This document shows, piece after piece, positions 28,909-36,780 of a stretch of 64,000 nucleotides of DNA (its first letter is position 1; every line of letters starts with the position of its first letter). The notes under the pieces are model-generated. The model worked only from the letters and a program-made list of their open reading frames with translations, was not told the origin of the DNA and did not search any database. The stretch is taken from the NCBI GenBank assembly GCA_020633295.1, contig JACKDW010000013.1, forward strand, positions 186,001 through 250,000, written 5' to 3'. A program made the position numbers and the translations under genes. The stretch is from Myxococcales bacterium. GTDB lineage: Bacteria; Myxococcota_A; Polyangia; Nannocystales; Nannocystaceae.

Positions 28909-29013
28909 ATCCTGATAACGGGCGCGCAACCGAGTTCTGAGGCCGAATTCGCGGCCCTGGCATCGCCGCGCGCCGCCGTCCTGGCGCGATGTTGCGCGTC
29001 GTGAGCGAGGTCC

Positions 29014-30300
29014 ATGACACCCGGCACAGATGACCGAAAGGGCAGAAGTAGCGAGCGCGAGCAGCTCCGGCGCGCGCGACCGAGCCGGGTGCGACCGCTC
29101 GCGTCGCGCCCCAAGCCGCACCCGTTCATGCGCCCGCTGATGGGGCGCGATCCGACGCCGACGCGCGCCGAGTACGACGCGCTCGTCGACGCGCTGTGGG
29201 ACGGGGATCCGCTGATGGACGCGGCGCTCGAGCGCTTCGCGAGCGGCGGGCGCGGGCGACGAGCGTTCGAGCTGGCGCTCGAGCGCGGCGTCGCGGCGGT
29301 CCCGGACGCGCCGACGGAGCTGCGCGCGCTGTTCGAGGTCGTGGACCGGGCGCCGCGCTGGCTCGACTGGGACCGGATCGACGACGGCGTCCGCTTCATG
29401 CACCGCGCCGGGCTGAGCGCGGGGCTCGTGCTGCGCGACTTCGCGTTGATGGGCGGCTACCTGCTCACGGGCTTCAACCACACGCTCGTGCTGACGGGCG
29501 CGCTCGAGAAGGGCGCCGGGCGCCGCGTCGCCGAGACGAGCAAGTGGTGGATCGACTGCACCGAGCCCGAGGGGCTACGGCGCTTCGGACCTGGCTTTAA
29601 GTCCTGCCTGCGCGTGCGGCTCGTGCACTCGATGGTGCGTCGCTCGATCCTCGCGCGCCCCGACTGGGAGCGCGCGCGCTGGGGCGTGCCCGTCAACCAG
29701 ACGGACATGCTCGCGACCTACCTCGCGTTCGGACCGGTGATGCTGGTCGGCCTGCGCGCGCTCGGGGTGCCGGTGCTCCCGCGCGACGCTCGCGGCGTGA
29801 TGCACGTGTGGCGCTACGCGGCCTGGCTCATGGGCGTGGAGGAGCGCTGGCTCGTCGACGACGAGCGCGCGGGCCTCGTGCGCCTGTACCAGACGCTGCT
29901 CACCCAGGGGCGACCCGACTGGACGACGCGCGCGCTCGGGCGCGCGCTGGCCGAGGAGCCGCTGCAGCGCGACTCCCCGTGGCGCGGGCGGCTGCCGGCG
30001 CTGCACGAGCTGTCGCTGCGGCTGGGCTATCACACGCACCTCAGCGTCACGCGCATGTTCCTGAGCCGGAGGCAGATGCGCGCGCTCGGCCTCCCGGATC
30101 GCGTCGTGCCCTGGTACCCGCTGCTGACCGCCGGACCCCGCGCGGCGCGACACGTCCGCGCCCTCGCGACGCCCTGGGGCCGACGTCGGCTCGAGCGCGA
30201 GGGCCGACGCGCGCAGCTCGAGCAGCTGCGCGCGATGTTCGGCGAGCGCGAGCACGCGGTCACGCGCGGCGAGCACCTCCAGGGCGCGCGCGCGCGCTAG
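29014..30300 (+). CDS. DUF2236 (MpaB/latex-clearing-like) oxygenase
   Basis: A 428-residue protein with DUF2236 signatures: VRLVHSMVRRS, WGVPVNQTDMLATYLAF and an earlier GGYLLTGFNHTLVLTG. Members include the rubber-cleaving Lcp oxygenase and fungal MpaB, heme-dependent oxygenases. The likely heme ligands are among the conserved His residues (H in RLVHSM, later YHTHLSVTRMF). The first 38 residues are basic and of low complexity; ATG 29128 is a possible alternative start. No clear signal peptide. It is followed 80 nt later, same strand, by a ferritin-like diiron protein, so the two may act together. Substrate unknown. Confidence 0.85.
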   Translation: MTPGTDDRKGRSSEREQLRRARPSRVRPLASRPKPHPFMRPLMGRDPTPTRAEYDALVDALWDGDPLMDAALERFASGGRGRRAFELALERGVAAVPDAPTELRALFEVVDRAPRWLDWDRIDDGVRFMHRAGLSAGLVLRDFALMGGYLLTGFNHTLVLTGALEKGAGRRVAETSKWWIDCTEPEGLRRFGPGFKSCLRVRLVHSMVRRSILARPDWERARWGVPVNQTDMLATYLAFGPVMLVGLRALGVPVLPRDARGVMHVWRYAAWLMGVEERWLVDDERAGLVRLYQTLLTQGRPDWTTRALGRALAEEPLQRDSPWRGRLPALHELSLRLGYHTHLSVTRMFLSRRQMRALGLPDRVVPWYPLLTAGPRAARHVRALATPWGRRRLEREGRRAQLEQLRAMFGEREHAVTRGEHLQGARAR

Positions 30301-30380
30301 CGGCCAACGAACCTGCTCCATTGTTCTCAACCAACCCGTCCGCCCGCCCGCCCGCCCGCCCACGAGGAAGGACCGTCGAC

Positions 30381-31373
30381 ATGCTCCGATCCCGTCACCG
30401 TCGCCCGAACAAGCAGCTCCCGTACCACATGTTCGACCGCGCGCGCTTCGGGCTCGAGGCCCAGGACGCGCGCACGCTCGAGCGCATCTATCACAAGGGC
30501 CAGGAGCGGTCGTGGGACGGGCAGGCGGTGCTGCGCGCGCTCGTCGAGCGGCACGGCCAGCCGCGCGTCGCCCCGGCGCTTCGGCCGGCGCTCGCGCGGC
30601 TGTTCGCGGTGATCATGTGGGGCGAGCTCGCGGCCTGGAAGGTCAGCGCCGCGCTCGCCGAGGAGCTCGAGCCGTTCCCGGCCAAGCTCGCGGCGACCAG
30701 CCAGGCCCACGACGAGGCGCGGCACTTCTTCGTGATGCACGACTACCTCGAGCTGCTGGGCGCGATGCCTGACCGCCTCGACCGCCCGATCGAGCGGCTG
30801 CTGAGCGCGGTCATGAACGCGGATCACCTGGCCAAGAAGCTGATCGGCATGCAGCTCATGGTCGAGCCGGTCGCGCTCTCGGTGTTCCACGTGGTGCGCG
30901 CGCTCGACGTCGAGCCGGTGCTCACGGGCCTCATGCCGTACTACCAGCGCGACGAGGCGCGCCACGTCGCGCTCGGGCTCAAGTACCTGCCGGCGATGAT
31001 CCGGCAGATGTCGACGCGAGAGCGCGTGGCGCTGATGCGCTTTCAGTTCCGCCTGCTGACGCTCGAGCTGTGGGGCAGCGTCGGGCTGATGCGCGACTAC
31101 AAGGCGCTGGGCATCGATCTGCGCGTCGCGGTGGAGGTCGCGCGGGCCAAGCAGCGCAAGGCGCTGGAGCTGCTGATCGCGGAGATGGGGATCCGCTCGA
31201 CGCTGCCGATCGAGCTGCTCGACCGCTACAGCTCGGCGATGACGGAGGCGCTGCTGCCCGCCGACGACGTGACGCTGCGCGAGCGCCTGCGGGGCTTCGC
31301 GCGCACGGCGGCGTGGGGCAAGCAGCCGATCGACGAGGCGCTCGCGGACGAGATCACGACGCCGGCGGCCTGA
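30381..31373 (+). CDS. Ferritin-like diiron protein
   Basis: A 330-residue all-helical protein with two DEARH iron-binding helices (AHDEARHFFVMHDYLE near 112-127 and QRDEARHVALGLKYLP near 192-207) plus preceding Glu residues (GELAAWK; MVEPVALSVFH). This is the ferritin/AurF/R2-like four-helix arrangement, so oxygen activation or N-oxidation is plausible. I chose ATG 30381 because it follows AGGAAGGA at good spacing; the longer frame reads through the upstream gene out of phase. It probably shares a transcript with the DUF2236 gene. Exact subfamily unknown. Confidence 0.82.
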   Translation: MLRSRHRRPNKQLPYHMFDRARFGLEAQDARTLERIYHKGQERSWDGQAVLRALVERHGQPRVAPALRPALARLFAVIMWGELAAWKVSAALAEELEPFPAKLAATSQAHDEARHFFVMHDYLELLGAMPDRLDRPIERLLSAVMNADHLAKKLIGMQLMVEPVALSVFHVVRALDVEPVLTGLMPYYQRDEARHVALGLKYLPAMIRQMSTRERVALMRFQFRLLTLELWGSVGLMRDYKALGIDLRVAVEVARAKQRKALELLIAEMGIRSTLPIELLDRYSSAMTEALLPADDVTLRERLRGFARTAAWGKQPIDEALADEITTPAA

Positions 31374-31396
31374 GGCGTGGTCCGCCGACATAGACA

Positions 31397-31413
31397 TGTC
31401 CTATGGAGCATGC
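31397..31413 (+). repeat. Dispersed 17-bp motif copy, intergenic (weak)
   Basis: TGTCCTATGGAGCATGC, 12 of 17 identical to the 28715 and the 41150 copies. Confidence 0.3.
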
Positions 31414-31487
31414 CTGTGACGCGGGCGGGGCAGGGCGGGGCGCCGCGCTCACGGGCGACGACGGCGGGCGAGGACCAGCGGACGCGC

Positions 31488-31540
31488 CGCGAACAAGCGA
31501 GCGCGCGCGTCCGCTGGGGCGCGGTGATCTTCGCGGGGAC
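31488..31540. repeat. Imperfect direct repeat, left copy, flanking DUF2330 gene
   Basis: Begins cgcgaacaagcgagcg and ends ggggcgcggtgatcttcgc plus gggac. The right copy is at 33363-33423. Confidence 0.6.
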
Positions 31541-31557
31541 TGAATTCGGGCGAGGCG

Positions 31558-33267
31558 TCACGCGCCGACGCGACGGCGACGCGCGAGGCACAGCCCGAGG
31601 ACCCCGAGCAGCAGCGCGCCCGTAGGTCGTGCCGCGACGTCGCAGCCGCAGCCCGACTGCGAGTCGAAGGCGCCGCGCTCGGCGGCCTCCTTGTTCCACG
31701 CCTCGAGCAGCTCGTTGATGCGCGCGGTGTTGTCGACCAAGGTGATCGGCGCGCCTGCGGCGGGCACGGTGGCGACGCGCTGGGCTCGCGGCATCTCGCC
31801 GCCGAACGTCGGCCAGCGCCCGTCGGGCCCGATGTACACCTCGCGCCCGTCCGCCAGCGTGACGACCGACGAGAAGTCGCAGTTGAAGTCTCGCGTGGCG
31901 CTCCGCGTGACGTCGAAGTCGGGCAGGCTGGCGCTGGGGTGGAAGATCGGGTCCACCAGCATCTCGTCGGGCGAGATGGTCGTGTACATGCGCGTGAGGT
32001 ACGGCCACGTGTCGAGGAGCGCGCGCGCGCGCGCGCCGGGCTCGACGACGCGCTCCTCGTACGCGGCCGCGAACGCGACGCTGTCCCACGCCGCGTCGTC
32101 GATGAGCGCCTCGTAGCACGACAGGCACGAGTAGAATTGCCCGGGCGTGACGCCGGCGGGCACCGGGATGAACTGGCCCAAGAGGCCCTCGATCAGCGGG
32201 TGGCGAAATTCGCACGTGTCGGGCGGCTCGCAGCTGAGCACGGCCTGGCTCATCAGCACGTCCACCGCGGTCGCCGGGTCGGCGCCCTCGAGCGCGCTCG
32301 CGTCCCAGGTCTCGCGATAGATCCCGCTCGTGTCGATCACGCTCGAGGGCCCGGCGTACTCGGTGACGAACGCGTGCCCCTCGGCGCCGGGCTCGTCGAC
32401 GGCCTCGCTGATCACCGTCTTGTAGCTCTCGGCGATGTCGTCGAGGTTGAGCCAGTCAATCGCGAGCGGGTTGATCTCGACGTGGCGGTAGTTCGTGGGC
32501 GCGACGCGGGTGTCGGCGAGGAAGAAGGTGCGGATGTCGAGGTCCTCCGCGGCGGCGATGCGCGTGAGGCGGATAGGGACGCAGGCCTCGCCGGTCTCGT
32601 AGGTGAGGACGACGGGGTGGAGCTGGTCGACCTCGACGCCGCGGGTGAGCTTGAAGGCGGCGAACAGGTAGCCCTCGGCGAGGTACTCGGCGAGGATCGG
32701 CTCGGCGGCGGGGTCCTGCTCGTAGCCGTTGTCGCCGAGCCACTGCATCAGGCTCGCCGCGTCGCCGTCGGAGAGCACGACGATGTCGTAGACGCCGACG
32801 GTCTCGCGGTGAAGGATCTCGGGCCCGACCGGCCCGCCCGTGTCGCCGGTCCCGGAGGATCCGACCTGGCTGCTGCCGCCGGTGTCGGTCTCGCCCTCGT
32901 CCTCGCAGAGCACCGAGCGCGACTCGAGCTGGTAGCTCGGCGCGCTGCCGCTGAGCACGTTGTCGAACAGCGGCTCCGAGCCGACCGAGAAGCTCGGCAC
33001 GGCCAGCAGCGGCACGACCCACGCGAAGCTGGTCGCGTCGGTGTTGGGGTCATACCGGACCTGGATGTGCACCTCGACGGAGTCGCCGTTGAGCGCGTAG
33101 ATGAGGTTCTCGCCGGTCTGATCGACGGTCGCGGTCTCGACGCCGTCCTCGCCGGCGGTGAAGAAGCCGCCGCAGGCGCGGGCGACGTCGGGGGTGGCGA
33201 GGGTGGCGATCGCGAGCGAGAGGCACGCCGCCGTGGCCGCGGCGCGCGCGGACAATTGTCTAGTCAT
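31558..33267 (-). CDS. DUF2330 protein with MYXO-CTERM-like tail
   Basis: A 569-residue exported protein. The signal peptide ends before ARACGGFF, the typical start of DUF2330 domains, followed by a Gly/Ser/Thr linker (about 130-155) and a long conserved domain. The C-terminus has SGCGCDVAARP, then a hydrophobic stretch GALLLGVLGLCLA and RRRR, the MYXO-CTERM sorting pattern (Cys motif, TM, basic end). So it is probably processed and anchored on the cell surface. Start ATG 33267 follows AGGAGC. Domain function is unknown. The gene is flanked by imperfect direct repeats. Confidence 0.9.
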   Translation of the reverse strand: MTRQLSARAAATAACLSLAIATLATPDVARACGGFFTAGEDGVETATVDQTGENLIYALNGDSVEVHIQVRYDPNTDATSFAWVVPLLAVPSFSVGSEPLFDNVLSGSAPSYQLESRSVLCEDEGETDTGGSSQVGSSGTGDTGGPVGPEILHRETVGVYDIVVLSDGDAASLMQWLGDNGYEQDPAAEPILAEYLAEGYLFAAFKLTRGVEVDQLHPVVLTYETGEACVPIRLTRIAAAEDLDIRTFFLADTRVAPTNYRHVEINPLAIDWLNLDDIAESYKTVISEAVDEPGAEGHAFVTEYAGPSSVIDTSGIYRETWDASALEGADPATAVDVLMSQAVLSCEPPDTCEFRHPLIEGLLGQFIPVPAGVTPGQFYSCLSCYEALIDDAAWDSVAFAAAYEERVVEPGARARALLDTWPYLTRMYTTISPDEMLVDPIFHPSASLPDFDVTRSATRDFNCDFSSVVTLADGREVYIGPDGRWPTFGGEMPRAQRVATVPAAGAPITLVDNTARINELLEAWNKEAAERGAFDSQSGCGCDVAARPTGALLLGVLGLCLARRRRVGA

Positions 33268-33362
33268 GTTCAGGGCTCCTAGGGCTCGCGCCGAGACGCG
33301 AGCAGATGGTTAAGACAGGCGCGAGCGCGCCTGTACCTTCGAGCATGGCACGACCGGCGCGT

Positions 33363-33423
33363 CGCGAACAAACGAACGAACCGGCGATCGCGGGTCGGGG
33401 GGCGCGGTGATTTTTGCCGGGAC
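33363..33423. repeat. Imperfect direct repeat, right copy
   Basis: Begins cgcgaacaaacgaacg and ends ggggcgcggtgatttttgc plus cgggac; matches the left copy at both ends, with a diverged middle. Confidence 0.6.
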
Positions 33424-33649
33424 CGCCTGGCAAGCTGCTCGTTACGCCAGGTTGTGAGCGCCTCGCGAACGAGCCGACGCGCGCGCACGGAGACGCCGGC
33501 GCGTCGTGGCGACGCGTCGCAAGGGGTCTGCAGGGTCTGCGCGCGCGGAGACGTCCGCAGCGGACGGTCAGGCGTTTTGCTGCGTGCTCGCGCTCGTGGC
33601 GAGCGCGGCGCGCCAGGTCGCGGCGCCTAGTGGCGCGTCGGCGCTTGGG

Positions 33650-33655
33650 TACAAT
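33650..33655 (+). promoter_or_regulatory. -10 hexamer TACAAT upstream of MAPEG gene
   Basis: GGGTACAAT would place transcription near 33662, leaving a leader of about 50 nt with an AAGGAG ribosome site, so this gene is not leaderless. Confidence 0.45.
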
Positions 33656-33711
33656 GCCGCCACGGCCCGCGCGTGACGTGTGCGGGCGAGAGGCGAGCGA
33701 AGGAGCGAGCG

Positions 33712-34080
33712 ATGACGTGTGCGTACTGGTGTGTGCTTGCGGCGATCATGTTGCCGTACATCTGGGTGACCGTCGCCAAGGCTGGCGGGTTTGACAACGC
33801 GGCGCCGCGGGACTCGCTGGCGTCGCTGGTCGGCTGGCGGCGACGCGCCGACTGGGCCCATCTCAACGCGTTCGAGGCGATCCCGTCGTTCGCCGCGGCG
33901 GTGATCATCGCCCACATGCTGCACGGCGATCAGCAGACGGTGGACCTGCTGGCGATGACCTTCATCGGCGCGCGGGTGCTGCACGGCATCTGCTACGTCG
34001 CGGATCTGTCGACGCTGCGCTCGTTGATGTGGCTCATCGGGATGATCTGCATCGTGAGCCTGTTCCTCACGGGGACCTGA
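33712..34080 (+). CDS. MAPEG-family membrane protein
   Basis: A 122-residue four-TM protein. The motif NAFEAIPSFAAAVI and the segments AAIMLPYIWVTVAK and ARVLHGICYVADL are typical of bacterial MAPEG proteins (membrane-associated eicosanoid/glutathione metabolism family). Start ATG 33712 follows AAGGAG 6 nt upstream; an earlier in-frame start at 33673 lacks such a site. Substrate unknown; bacterial members may be glutathione transferases. Confidence 0.9.
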   Translation: MTCAYWCVLAAIMLPYIWVTVAKAGGFDNAAPRDSLASLVGWRRRADWAHLNAFEAIPSFAAAVIIAHMLHGDQQTVDLLAMTFIGARVLHGICYVADLSTLRSLMWLIGMICIVSLFLTGT

Positions 34081-34122
34081 GCGCGACGAAATCGGGGACC
34101 GCGATCGCGCTGGCGGCGACCG

Positions 34123-34165
34123 CGGCAAAATTCCGATAAGGTATATTATGTAAAGTTCGAGATCG
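34123..34165. other. AT-rich patch between convergent genes
   Basis: Holds gataaggtatattatgtaaa, far below the local GC level, between two convergent genes. It may be a terminator region or a small RNA promoter; no hairpin with a T-run is clear. A cgcttcg-rich run follows at 34202-34240. Confidence 0.35.
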
Positions 34166-34239
34166 GCCGCTGGCCGTTCAGGGGCTGTGGCGTGGTACCG
34201 ACAGCTGCGCTTCGCTTCGCTTCGCTGCGCGGCGCTTCG

Positions 34240-34896
34240 CTACCCGCCCGTGGTGGTCGCGTCGGGCGGATCGCTGGTTCCGGTCCCCGGCGTGCTCGTG
34301 CCGGTTCCTGGCGGGAAGAAGTCGGTGCAGCCGACGAGGCACAACGAGAGCTGATCGAAGCCGGCGCCGCCTTCGAACGCCGAGCACGGCGCCTCGAGGT
34401 AGCACGGCGTCAAGCACTCGATGAACGCCGCCTGGTCTGGATCTTCGCAGAGGCTGTTGCCGCCGGTGCCGGTGGTCCCGGTGTCGAGCCCGCAGCGCAT
34501 CGCCTTGTCCTCGAGGGCCGCGAGGCTCGCCTCGCAGCCGACCGGCGTCGGCGAGCTGTCGGGCGAGCACTCGGTCAACGCGGCGAGCTCGCGCGCGCAC
34601 TGGGCCGTCTCGGCCTCGCCGTCCTCGCAGCGGAACTCGGAATTAAGACACTCGACGTACGCGTCGTACTCGGACTCGCAGCCGTCCTTCATCGCGACGT
34701 CGGCCTGCTCTTCGCGCGAGTCTTTACATGTCTCGAGATACTCGTCGGTGCACGTCTCGCAGTCGCAGACCTGGTCGCAGAGGCTCGTGCTCGTCGTGCG
34801 CGACGTGCAGCCGTCGGAGAGCGGGAGCGCGAGCGTCAGCGCGAAGGCTGAGAGCCACCAGGAGGCGCGCGCGGCGGTCAGGCGTCGATAGTCCAT
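34240..34896 (-). CDS. Cys-rich lipoprotein, 218 residues
   Basis: The signal segment WWLSAFALTLALPLSDGC carries the lipid-attachment Cys. The mature domain has about 16 cysteines in the pattern CDQVCDCETC, CLNSEFRC, CLTPCYLEAPC and ends in a Thr/Gly/Pro-rich tail TGTSTPGTGTSDPPDATTTGG-like. I chose ATG 34896, which sits 7 nt after TACCGT, over the longer upstream frame. Function is unknown; disulfide-rich surface protein inferred. Confidence 0.78.
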   Translation of the reverse strand: MDYRRLTAARASWWLSAFALTLALPLSDGCTSRTTSTSLCDQVCDCETCTDEYLETCKDSREEQADVAMKDGCESEYDAYVECLNSEFRCEDGEAETAQCARELAALTECSPDSSPTPVGCEASLAALEDKAMRCGLDTGTTGTGGNSLCEDPDQAAFIECLTPCYLEAPCSAFEGGAGFDQLSLCLVGCTDFFPPGTGTSTPGTGTSDPPDATTTGG

Positions 34897-34903
34897 GGTC
34901 GTC

Positions 34904-34909
34904 ACGGTA
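34904..34909 (-). promoter_or_regulatory. Leaderless-type -10 hexamer TACCGT
   Basis: Ends 7 nt before ATG 34896 on the minus strand; no Shine-Dalgarno. Confidence 0.45.
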
Positions 34910-35139
34910 TCGCACGCCGCTCGTGTCTGCGCGCGCAACGTGCAGTTGAGCCGCGCGTCCCACGTATCCAAGGCCTGCGCGCAGGCAAACAAACCGCCGC
35001 CGTCCGTGGCGAGTGCGATGAGCATCGCGCGGTTTCACGCATCAAAGCGCGGACGCGCCCAGCTGTCAAGCGACGACGCGGGCGTCGTTTGTCGGATAAA
35101 CGGCGTATCGACGGCTCTGCCTGGCGCTCGCGCGGATCT

Positions 35140-35145
35140 TATACT
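35140..35145 (+). promoter_or_regulatory. -10 hexamer TATACT
   Basis: Consensus-like hexamer 15 nt before ATG 35161, supporting that start over TTG 35089, which lies upstream of the hexamer. Confidence 0.45.
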
Positions 35146-35160
35146 CGCGCGGATCGCCGC

Positions 35161-36678
35161 ATGCCCGAGCCCTCCGTAGAGCCCTCAGACGCGCCTGGTG
35201 AGATGATCGCGAGCTGGCGCGTCGCGCTCGCGCTGCTGCTCGGCTTCGTGGCCTACCGCGCGTGGTTCGTGCTCGGGCTGCCGGGCATCGCCGGATCGGA
35301 CCCGTACACGCGGCTCTACGCCCGCGATCAGGTCGTGGTCGAGCTGTTCGGTCGCAAGTGGCCGCCGCTGCTGCAGCTCTGCGTCAAGACGATCTACGAG
35401 CTCGGCGGTGACATCGGACATGTCCGTATCTTCATGGCGGCGCTCGGCGCCGCGTTCCTGCTGGCCGCGCTCGCGTACGCGCGCCGCGGCTTCGGGCGCG
35501 CGGAGGCGCTGCTGGTCGCGCTGTGGTTGGCGGCCGAGCCGGACATCCTGTGGATCACGCTGGCGCCCTACCAAGAGCTGTTGCTGTACACGCCGATGTG
35601 CCTCGCGCTGCTCGTGCTCGCGCGCGCCTCGGCGCTCGCCGAGCGGCTCGGCGCGCGCGCGCCCGGGGACGCGCGCGCGCTCGGCTTGTGCGCGCTGGCG
35701 CTGACGCCGTGCCTGGCGCTGGCCGAGACCGCGCGCTACGAGGGCGCGCTCTTGGTGCTGGCCGTCGGCGTCGCGCTCGCCGAGCCGCTGGTGCGCCAGC
35801 TTGGGCTGCGTCGCGCGCTGCCCTACCTCGCGCTGCTCGGCGTGCTGGTCGCGCTGCCGATCGCGGACTACCTCGCGTACACCGGCGGCGTCGGCGTCGC
35901 GCAGCGCTCTCCCAGCGAGGCCCTTCGACCAGGTAGCTCGCTGACCAACCTCGATCACCTCGGCCACTACCTGCTGCGCGAGTCGACGCTGCTGTGGCCG
36001 GCGCTCGCGGGCCTCGTGCTCACGATCCGCAGCGGCGTCGCGCGGCGGCTCGATCTCCGCGCCCTGCACCTCTACGCGCTCCTGTTCGTCGCCACCTACG
36101 TGCTGACGACGCCCTACATCCCGGCGTCGAACCGGCGCTTCCACGTGCCGCTCTTGCTGTGGCTGACGATTCACGCGGCGATCGGCGTGGTCGGCGTGGC
36201 GCGCTGGTTGCTCGCGGGGGCGAGCCCGCGCGCGCGTCAGGTCGGGCTCGCGGCGATCACCGCGTTCGTGGCGACGCAGGTCGGCTACACGTGGCGTCGC
36301 GCCGAGCGCTTCGCCGAGCGACGCACGCAGGAGCACGCGCGGGAGACGACGATCGGGCGGGCCGTCGACGCGCGCGTGGCTCGTGACCGCGTGATCGTGA
36401 TGGCGTGGGCGCGCGGCGACTACCACGGCTATCCGTCGATGAGGAACATGCGCGTGATCGCGCAGCTCGGCGGCGACGTGGCGCGGGTGCGCTTCCTCGA
36501 CGACTACGACGCTGCGGACGAGGCGGCGCGCGAGGGGCTGCTGCGGACCGCGGGGGGGCTGCTGATGCGCGAGAAAGCGGGTGGGAGCGCGGCCGCGATG
36601 GTCGAGCGCGCGACGCAGCTGCGCGGGGCGCCGACGCGGACGCGCGTCGCCAAGGACGTGGTGCTGCTGACGTGGTGA
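35161..36678 (+). CDS. GT-C-type multi-pass membrane glycosyltransferase-like protein
   Basis: A 505-residue protein with about nine to ten TM segments. The first luminal loop has PGIAGSDPYTRLYARD, with an acidic pair after TM1, followed by alternating helices (FLLAALAYARRGFGRAEALLVALWLAAEPDILW), like GT-C/PMT glycosyltransferases that use lipid-linked sugars. The soluble C-terminus (about 400-505) includes VIVMAWARGDYHGYP. Start ATG 35161 is supported by the TATACT hexamer upstream. Substrate unknown; it could also be an uncharacterised membrane protein of similar fold. Confidence 0.7.
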   Translation: MPEPSVEPSDAPGEMIASWRVALALLLGFVAYRAWFVLGLPGIAGSDPYTRLYARDQVVVELFGRKWPPLLQLCVKTIYELGGDIGHVRIFMAALGAAFLLAALAYARRGFGRAEALLVALWLAAEPDILWITLAPYQELLLYTPMCLALLVLARASALAERLGARAPGDARALGLCALALTPCLALAETARYEGALLVLAVGVALAEPLVRQLGLRRALPYLALLGVLVALPIADYLAYTGGVGVAQRSPSEALRPGSSLTNLDHLGHYLLRESTLLWPALAGLVLTIRSGVARRLDLRALHLYALLFVATYVLTTPYIPASNRRFHVPLLLWLTIHAAIGVVGVARWLLAGASPRARQVGLAAITAFVATQVGYTWRRAERFAERRTQEHARETTIGRAVDARVARDRVIVMAWARGDYHGYPSMRNMRVIAQLGGDVARVRFLDDYDAADEAAREGLLRTAGGLLMREKAGGSAAAMVERATQLRGAPTRTRVAKDVVLLTW

Positions 36679-36710
36679 GCCCCACCCCCGCCCTGCCCTC
36701 GAAGCCCGCG

Positions 36711-36747
36711 GGGGGCCGCGGGGGGGCTCGGGGGGGCTTCGGGGGGC
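36711..36747 (+). other. G-quadruplex-forming sequence
   Basis: Four runs of 6, 7, 7 and 6 G separated by ccgc, ctc and cttc loops on the plus strand, between two convergent gene ends. Confidence 0.75.
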
Positions 36748-36780
36748 CGATCGGCTGGACCTCGATCACGCCACCCGGAT

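Larger units (their letters stand above)
28646..29013. other. Divergent intergenic region, 368 nt
   Basis: No gene seen. It contains a copy of the dispersed 17-bp motif (28715-28731), a related caggttttcgcgg core in inverted orientation near 28750, and the inverted repeat at 28877-28908. Promoters for the FAD gene and the DUF2236 gene should lie here. Confidence 0.6.
33268..33711. other. Divergent intergenic region, 444 nt
   Basis: Contains the right copy of the direct repeat (33363-33423) and the TACAAT hexamer upstream of the MAPEG gene. No further gene is supported. Confidence 0.6.

Noticed and set aside
36679..36780. Rho-independent terminator after the GT-C gene
   Set aside because: No stem followed by a T-run; the G-runs are better described as a quadruplex.
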